Of a DNA stretch of 64,000 bases, positions 58,555 to 64,000 are shown in pieces. The stretch spans positions 4,200,610 through 4,264,609 of the forward strand of contig CM067095.1 in the NCBI GenBank assembly GCA_034008185.1, in the 5' to 3' direction. The notes beneath the pieces are model-generated. The model ran no database searches and was not told the DNA's origin. It saw nothing but the letters and a program-made list of their open reading frames with translations. Both the position numbers and the translations under genes were made by a program. The first letter of the stretch is position 1. Every line of letters starts with the position of its first letter. The stretch is from Gorsachius magnificus (Eukaryota; Chordata; Aves; Pelecaniformes; Ardeidae).

Positions 58555-61554
58555 CTAGGAATATTTGCAAATTGGACTTCTGTTTCTCAAACCTGCTTTT
58601 ATTAGTAGACATGCTCCCGTGATGTTTAGTTGTTGGCTAATAACTACAAAATAGATTTTTAAAATTGTCTTGAATGCTCTTTGTTTGTTTGGGGGTTTTT
58701 TTTAGAAGAAATTTTTGAAACTCTCCTTGAATTTCTAGAATGCTAAAACTGTTTTTTAGTAGTATCAGGTTGAGATCTTGTGCTTTAATTGAAATAACTG
58801 TTCTGTGATACAAGTTTTAAGATTTTAGGGCTTTTAAAATCCAAGTACGGAGTAACTGCCAAATACTGAATTGAAAATCTGGGGAATTCTGGTGGCAATA
58901 AAGCTTTTTTAGCCATGAATTGTGATACTTGGTTTTGGGAACAACTTTCCTGGGAAGAGTCTAATATACTATGGTAACTGTGTGTAGACTGTAGCGTTAT
59001 AAATATTGACAGACTAGCTCAATCCTTTTCTATAACAGAGATTTCGTCTCACTTTGGTCAGATGAAATGGTATTGCTCATTAGACTTACCCTGCTGTGCA
59101 TTGGGTGGGTATGTATATGTGTATCTTTGGGATTCTTTTTCTTCTTGCAATGTTGTCTTGAATTCTGTGTGACTTTAAAGTTTTCATGTATTATAATTAA
59201 TATGTAAAGGTTATGTATCATTACATCCTACTTTGTACAGATTTTTAATACAGGTTAATTTAATATTAAATGTGATTTAAATGTAGCCAACAGAAAGCTA
59301 ATTAAACTATATATTTTTATTCAAACAAAAGTTTGGGTTTGGTTTGGGGTTTTTTTTCCCCAATATTTTAATCTTATCTGAGTAAAATCCCTGTGCCAAG
59401 CTGCAGTGGCCAGAAAGCAGTGCTTTGTAAGATAAAACATAATGCCACCTTTTGGTTTTGCATGTTAACTAGGTAGTATTGGCGATAAATAATATCCCCC
59501 CCTTACCAGCATACTTTGAGTTTGGCCTATACACAACATACAGTAATTTTATTAAATTTCTGAAGTAGATTAGTGTGCTTTAAGTCTGGAAATGGAAACA
59601 TGCAAGCTTATGTCGGTTTTTTTGAACGCTGGTACCAGTGACAAGCCATGATTACAATGCTGGGAGTCTATGTGAAACTTCAGTGCACTTTTAAATATTT
59701 TCACCTTATTTTTCAGTTGCAAACTGCGAGTCAAGTGAATTTCCTAAATTTATCTTAAACTCATCTGTCACAAAAGATTCAGTGCCATTTCCACAGCACT
59801 AAATGACTGTAATTTTAGTTCAGTCTTATCATATATTTAGGGCTTTCGTGCTTCTAGATGTAACTATCAGAGAAAAATATGGCTATGTGTAGCAGTAAAT
59901 ACAATGTGCTTTCAGTGTGTGAGACCACCTTCATTGTATATGGAATGAATAATATGTGCTGGGTAAAATTGAATTTTTACTTGCACAGTCTGCTTGCTCA
60001 GTAAATGCATAAAAGGTCTTGCACGTCCCAGATCTCTGACTCATGAGTCAGTGGCCATCTATCAGAAAATCCTAAACAAACAACTAAATTCCCCATTTTC
60101 TCCTTGTACAAAACCTTTAGACAGGGAAAAAAAATGTTGTGAGGAAGGCATCACAAAGCATCGGCATGTAACATCTCAGTTTAATTACTATATTGGTCTT
60201 TAGTTACACTTAGTGCTGTTTTCAATACATTGAATAGTTTTGATGGGTACCTTAGCAAACTATTCCCTTTATCTTCTTGTTTAGGGTTTTGGTTTTCCTG
60301 TTTTTTTTCTCCGCCCTCTCATTAGAAGCTCTGTGTGAACCCCTTCATCTTACCTCATCAATTCTCTTACTGCTGTTGTATCCCTTGTCCCTCTCCTGGA
60401 ACTTTATATATTTACTCCATTCCCTTTTCAGGGTATGTTTGGGTTCTACTGCTACTGCTTTTTCCTGCTGTTGTGATAAATACAGATCTTGCCTTGCAAT
60501 GAAGAAGGAAGTTGGGGGGGAGTGTTTGTGTGTTTGTTTTAGTAGGTGACTGTCATGTCTTGAAAAATGGACAAATTTTCAGGCACATGTACCCTTTAGC
60601 TCCATTGTACTGAGTCGTGCTGGGAGGATGAGAAATGGGAGCTAGTTTTTATGCTGGCATGTGTTGGTAATTGCTTTACTGGCAGGTTCTTCGCCCTCCA
60701 AACGGATGTGTAAGCTTGAAGCTGTGAATCTACTAGATGGAGAATAACCTTCCCTTGTCCCTCCTCTATTGGTTTTTGGTGGTTTTTAAGGTTCTAGTTT
60801 TCCTGAGATCTACTAGAGGTGCCAAGAATGCTTTTGCAAATTGTAGAATTGATCAGCTGTTGAACTGATCCCAGGGCCGTCCAAATGTGGCCCTAAATCA
60901 GTCAGGAATGCTGAATACTGTCTCAAAAGAAAGTTATTAAATCTGTGTGGAAACCTGAAGAAGTCTCTACCAATAGCTAAAACTTTTGCATGTCAACATT
61001 TTACAATATGTAAAGTAATATCAGATGCTCCTTACATAGTTTATTCTATGCTATCAAGTTTGTAGATGAATATGTTAATATTACTTGGAGAATCATCATA
61101 CAGGAAGATCCAAAACTTTGGAGTCTCCAGTGTGTGGATATAAAAGTAGCTCAGTTCAGGAGCAGTAAATTGGTGGTCTGAATGGCTCATTGAAACTCTG
61201 TTGTGTAGGTTAGTTAAAATGGTCACATCTTACCGTTAAGTGTTGGATGGAGACTCTGTGCCAAGAACTCTTGACATCTCTTCTTGAAGAGATTATTATG
61301 CTTTTGATTTATTTGCCCAAACAGAAAACGTGGCTCTAATGAGTAATTTTAAAATAAATAGCTAGAGCACTAAGAAATCGGCTTACCTTCTTAGATGTAT
61401 GGTGACATTCCACCTAGCCGTGTCTGAATACAAATAGAAACATTCCCTAAGGATTATATTTGAGCTGCAGTAACTCTTTTTCCTCCACTGTGTTTGCTTG
61501 CTGTAATGGTACCGTCATAAATCAGCTCTCTAAATTATTTCTGCTGCTGCTAAT

Positions 61555-61599
61555 CTGTTTTCTCTAAAACAGTTTCTCTAAAACTGTTTTCTCTAACAG
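61555..61599. repeat. Short tandem/inverted repeat cluster
   Basis: TTTTCTCTAAAACAG, TTTCTCTAAAACTG and TTTTCTCTAACAG follow one another. CTGTTTT (61555-61561) and AAAACAG (61566-61572) also form a 7-bp hairpin. Confidence 0.8.
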
Positions 61600-62429
61600 T
61601 AAAAGTATGAAACATCCTTTAAAATGTTTTAGTTTTTTAAGAAAATAAAATAATGAACAATCCTTAAATACCAAAGTACTGAAGTAGCTGAACAAGCTGA
61701 CTAAACTATACCATTCCTGCACAGTGATTCATGGCTGTTTTCTTTCTGGGGTCATAAATTTAGACATAATTGAACTTGCACAGTAAGGACCTCATTTGAT
61801 TGGAATTAAAGTGAATCCCTTTCCCCAGAAGAATTGCGGTGACCTAATAGACTTGTATTTAATCAACATCAAGGTTGCATAGTGGGTAAGAATTAATTCT
61901 TACTTCCTTTACTGCTTCTCTTAAGGAAAAAATGAAAATGAAAAATTATTACAAGTGTCTTGTTTGTACTGGGTCTATGCCAATTTAAACATAATAGCCA
62001 TGAAGGGAGACCAGTAGGCCATTTAAGCAGTATCTTGACCTCTATAATGTCAAAAGCAGGTGCTAGGGAAGAGTATAGGAACAAAGCAGTTGCATATGAT
62101 GATTCCTTCCACGTACAAACACAAGTACTCTCCCAGTCGTCGTACTCAAGGACATCCTGAACCAGGTGTGGTTTCTGTGTACTTGGTAACTGTTAGTAGT
62201 TATCTGTGAACCTGGATAACTTCCTCCTGAATCCTTGTAAAATTATAGCCTGTGCAATATTCTGTAGTGTAGATCTGCGACCTAGCTAGATGTTGTATGA
62301 AAAACTACAACTTCTTAATATTTTTTTCAACTTGCCAATTGCTAGCTTATTCGATGCTCTGTAGTCCCTACCCTTCTGTGTGCTCATAGTTTTGTGAACC
62401 TTTTTTATATTCCCCACAGTCATCTCTTG

Positions 62430-62805
62430 CCAGTCTGAAGAATAGCAGCCTAATTTTTCCTTTTACAGGAGCTGTTCTGTATCTTGATTATTGTTGTTGC
62501 CCTTCTCTAAATCATTTTCAGACAGGAGAGAACAAAAACTGCACACAGTATTCAAGGTGAGGGTGCACAAGCCTATGCAACAGTATAATAGTGTTGACTG
62601 TTCTCTATCCCTCTGTTTAATAATTCTTAACACGCACTTTGCCCTTGTGACAGCTACTGTGCACTGATCTGATGATTTAATCAATCTAGCTGGTGTAACA
62701 CCAATATCTCAGTCATGACTGTTAATGGTCCAAATTATCATCCTTTTTTTGCCATATGCATCACTTGACACTCATCAATGTCTGCTAGTTGTTATTTTTT
62801 CAAGT
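62430..62805 (-). mobile_element. Ancient CR1 (LINE) fragment, reverse-transcriptase 3' part
   Basis: On the minus strand 62562-62536 encodes PHLEYCVQF, the hallmark of the CR1 ORF2 C-terminal region (family: RPHLEYCVQFWAP). Plus-strand pieces follow old amniote CR1 copies in order: GTTGCCCTTCTCT, ACTGCACACAGTATTCAAGG, TCTATCCCTCTGTTTAAT, GTGCACTGATCTGATG, CATATGCATCACTTGACACT and CATCAATG. The copy is degraded by stops and indels, so it is an inactive relic. CR1 is the dominant LINE of birds and other reptiles. Confidence 0.75.
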
Positions 62806-64000
62806 CAAAGCAAAAGCACAAATAGTCTGCTGCACTAAAAAGCTGGTAGTAAGGAAAAATATGAGAGAAAAAAAAAAATCCAGACCCTCCATCATTGAAT
62901 GATGTGTAAGTGGATGGAAAGAGTAAATTCTGATCACCTGGTGATAGAAGATGGCAAAAAACAGTGAAAGAGCTTAATGGTAAAATAAAAACGAATAAAC
63001 CCTGTTTGCAAGTTCAGAACTAAAATTTTTTGGGAAAATTATTGTTTATATTTTCTTTGTTCTTGTTAATGGAAGTAAAAACCTCTACAATAATTTCTAA
63101 GCAGATTCTTTTGCAAATATTCATTATTTTTATTTGCTCTTGTAAAATTGTTATAAGGGACAGAAAATATTCCTGGGTTGAATATTTGGAGATATTAGTG
63201 GGTTTTGCCTTGATCTAGAGGACTGTGTATGCCTGTCCTCAGACTGTCTTCTATGCTTTGGTACTTAGATGAAAATATAGTTGATACTACAACACTATGG
63301 GCTCTAGTTCATGAACCATATAAAATTTAGCTACAGTATCTGCTATTTCTTCCCACTATTCACCCTGACTACTCTCTCAGAGCCTACTGCTTTTATGGCA
63401 GAAGCAGTAAATCAGAGATATTTCATAGTCTGATGTTTTTATCTATCTGCTCTATCATCAATTTGAGTTTATGTTAGTAGATAGCAATCATCACTTTTAA
63501 ACCTGAGAGGGTCTGGGAGAGACACTGCAGTCTTCAAATTCTGAATGGCTTGTGGGAGAGCTGTCATTTGGTTAGTAAATTCCAATATACTCTAGAGAGA
63601 GTGTAGGCAGCTGCCTTCCTGGCAAGTGGGATTCAACAGGACCAGGACTGTAGGTAGAGAAGACCTGGGAAGCGTAACATAAATGCTGGAAAGCTTGAGT
63701 TTGTACATTGCATTCTGTCACTTGTTTTGGAAGCAAAAGATAGTAAAATACGGTGAGGTTTAATCTTCCTTGTTTTCTGAAATTTTCCAATCAAAAATGC
63801 TATTACAAAGGTATGTATTTCTTCCTTCTACAGTCATGAGGTTTCCTATAGAAAGAAGTAAGTAAGTGATGGAGGGGGGGAAGCACCTTAGAATTGTCCT
63901 ATTTAGAATCTGTGATCTCAATGTCTTAGACTACAAAGGGAGAACTAATTCTGAGGTGTTTCAGAATGTCTTTCATGTTTCGGTTTCGCTTTTTCTGCTC

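Larger units (their letters stand above)
57642..64000. other. Region downstream of CDC45
   Basis: No recognised gene. CLDN5, the next gene in human synteny, is GC-rich and single-exon, and it is not in the window. The stretch is AT-rich and contains the antisense coding-like segment at 58199-58554, a short AAAACAG/TTTCTCT tandem-hairpin cluster (61555-61599) and the old CR1 fragment at about 62430-62805. The remaining sequence shows nothing I can name. Confidence 0.7.

Overview
This window is vertebrate nuclear DNA, almost certainly from a bird. It carries five conserved protein-coding genes in the order and orientation of the human 22q11.2 segment HIRA(-) - MRPL40(+) - C22orf39(-) - UFD1(-) - CDC45(+). 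Short GT-AG exons sit in compact introns (the human interval is about three times longer, from memory), promoters are CpG islands, and old CR1-, MIR- and L2-like retroposon remains are present. The reconstructed HIRA peptides read nearly identically to the chicken protein as I remember it. I cannot fix the species. There are no operons, phage, CRISPR arrays or other prokaryotic features.

Layout. 1-30,477 (minus): HIRA exons 21 to 1; the last four expected exons lie beyond the left edge. 30,478-30,832: a short GC-rich bidirectional promoter. 30,833-33,472 (plus): MRPL40, 4 exons, followed by its 3'UTR. 35,709-36,667 (minus): C22orf39, a small twin-CX9C protein, lying tail-to-tail with MRPL40. 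37,750-44,489 (minus): UFD1, 12 coding exons that rebuild a 307-residue protein. 44,490-45,157: a 668-bp bidirectional UFD1/CDC45 promoter with five CCAAT boxes and an E2F-like site. 45,158-57,126 (plus): CDC45, 18 exons. 57,127-64,000: mostly non-coding DNA with an unexplained antisense coding-like stretch (58,199-58,554) and an old CR1 fragment (about 62,430-62,805).

The genes are functionally separate housekeeping genes: H3.3 chaperone scaffold, mitochondrial ribosomal protein, CX9C protein, p97/VCP cofactor and replicative helicase subunit. They are linked here by shared divergent promoters and ancient synteny, not by a common pathway.

The main oddity is in the first exons. HIRA exon 1 and CDC45 exon 1 both carry in-frame stop codons next to otherwise conserved sequence, and C22orf39 has no visible start codon. 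All three lie in extremely GC-rich islands, while 54 of the other coding exons keep frame. Base-level assembly error in the islands is the simplest explanation, but it needs checking. Other points worth a second look are the CDC45 promoter architecture, a HIRA exon that begins with a perfect 5' splice-site sequence, the antisense ORF pair downstream of CDC45, and several hairpins and tandem duplications in introns.
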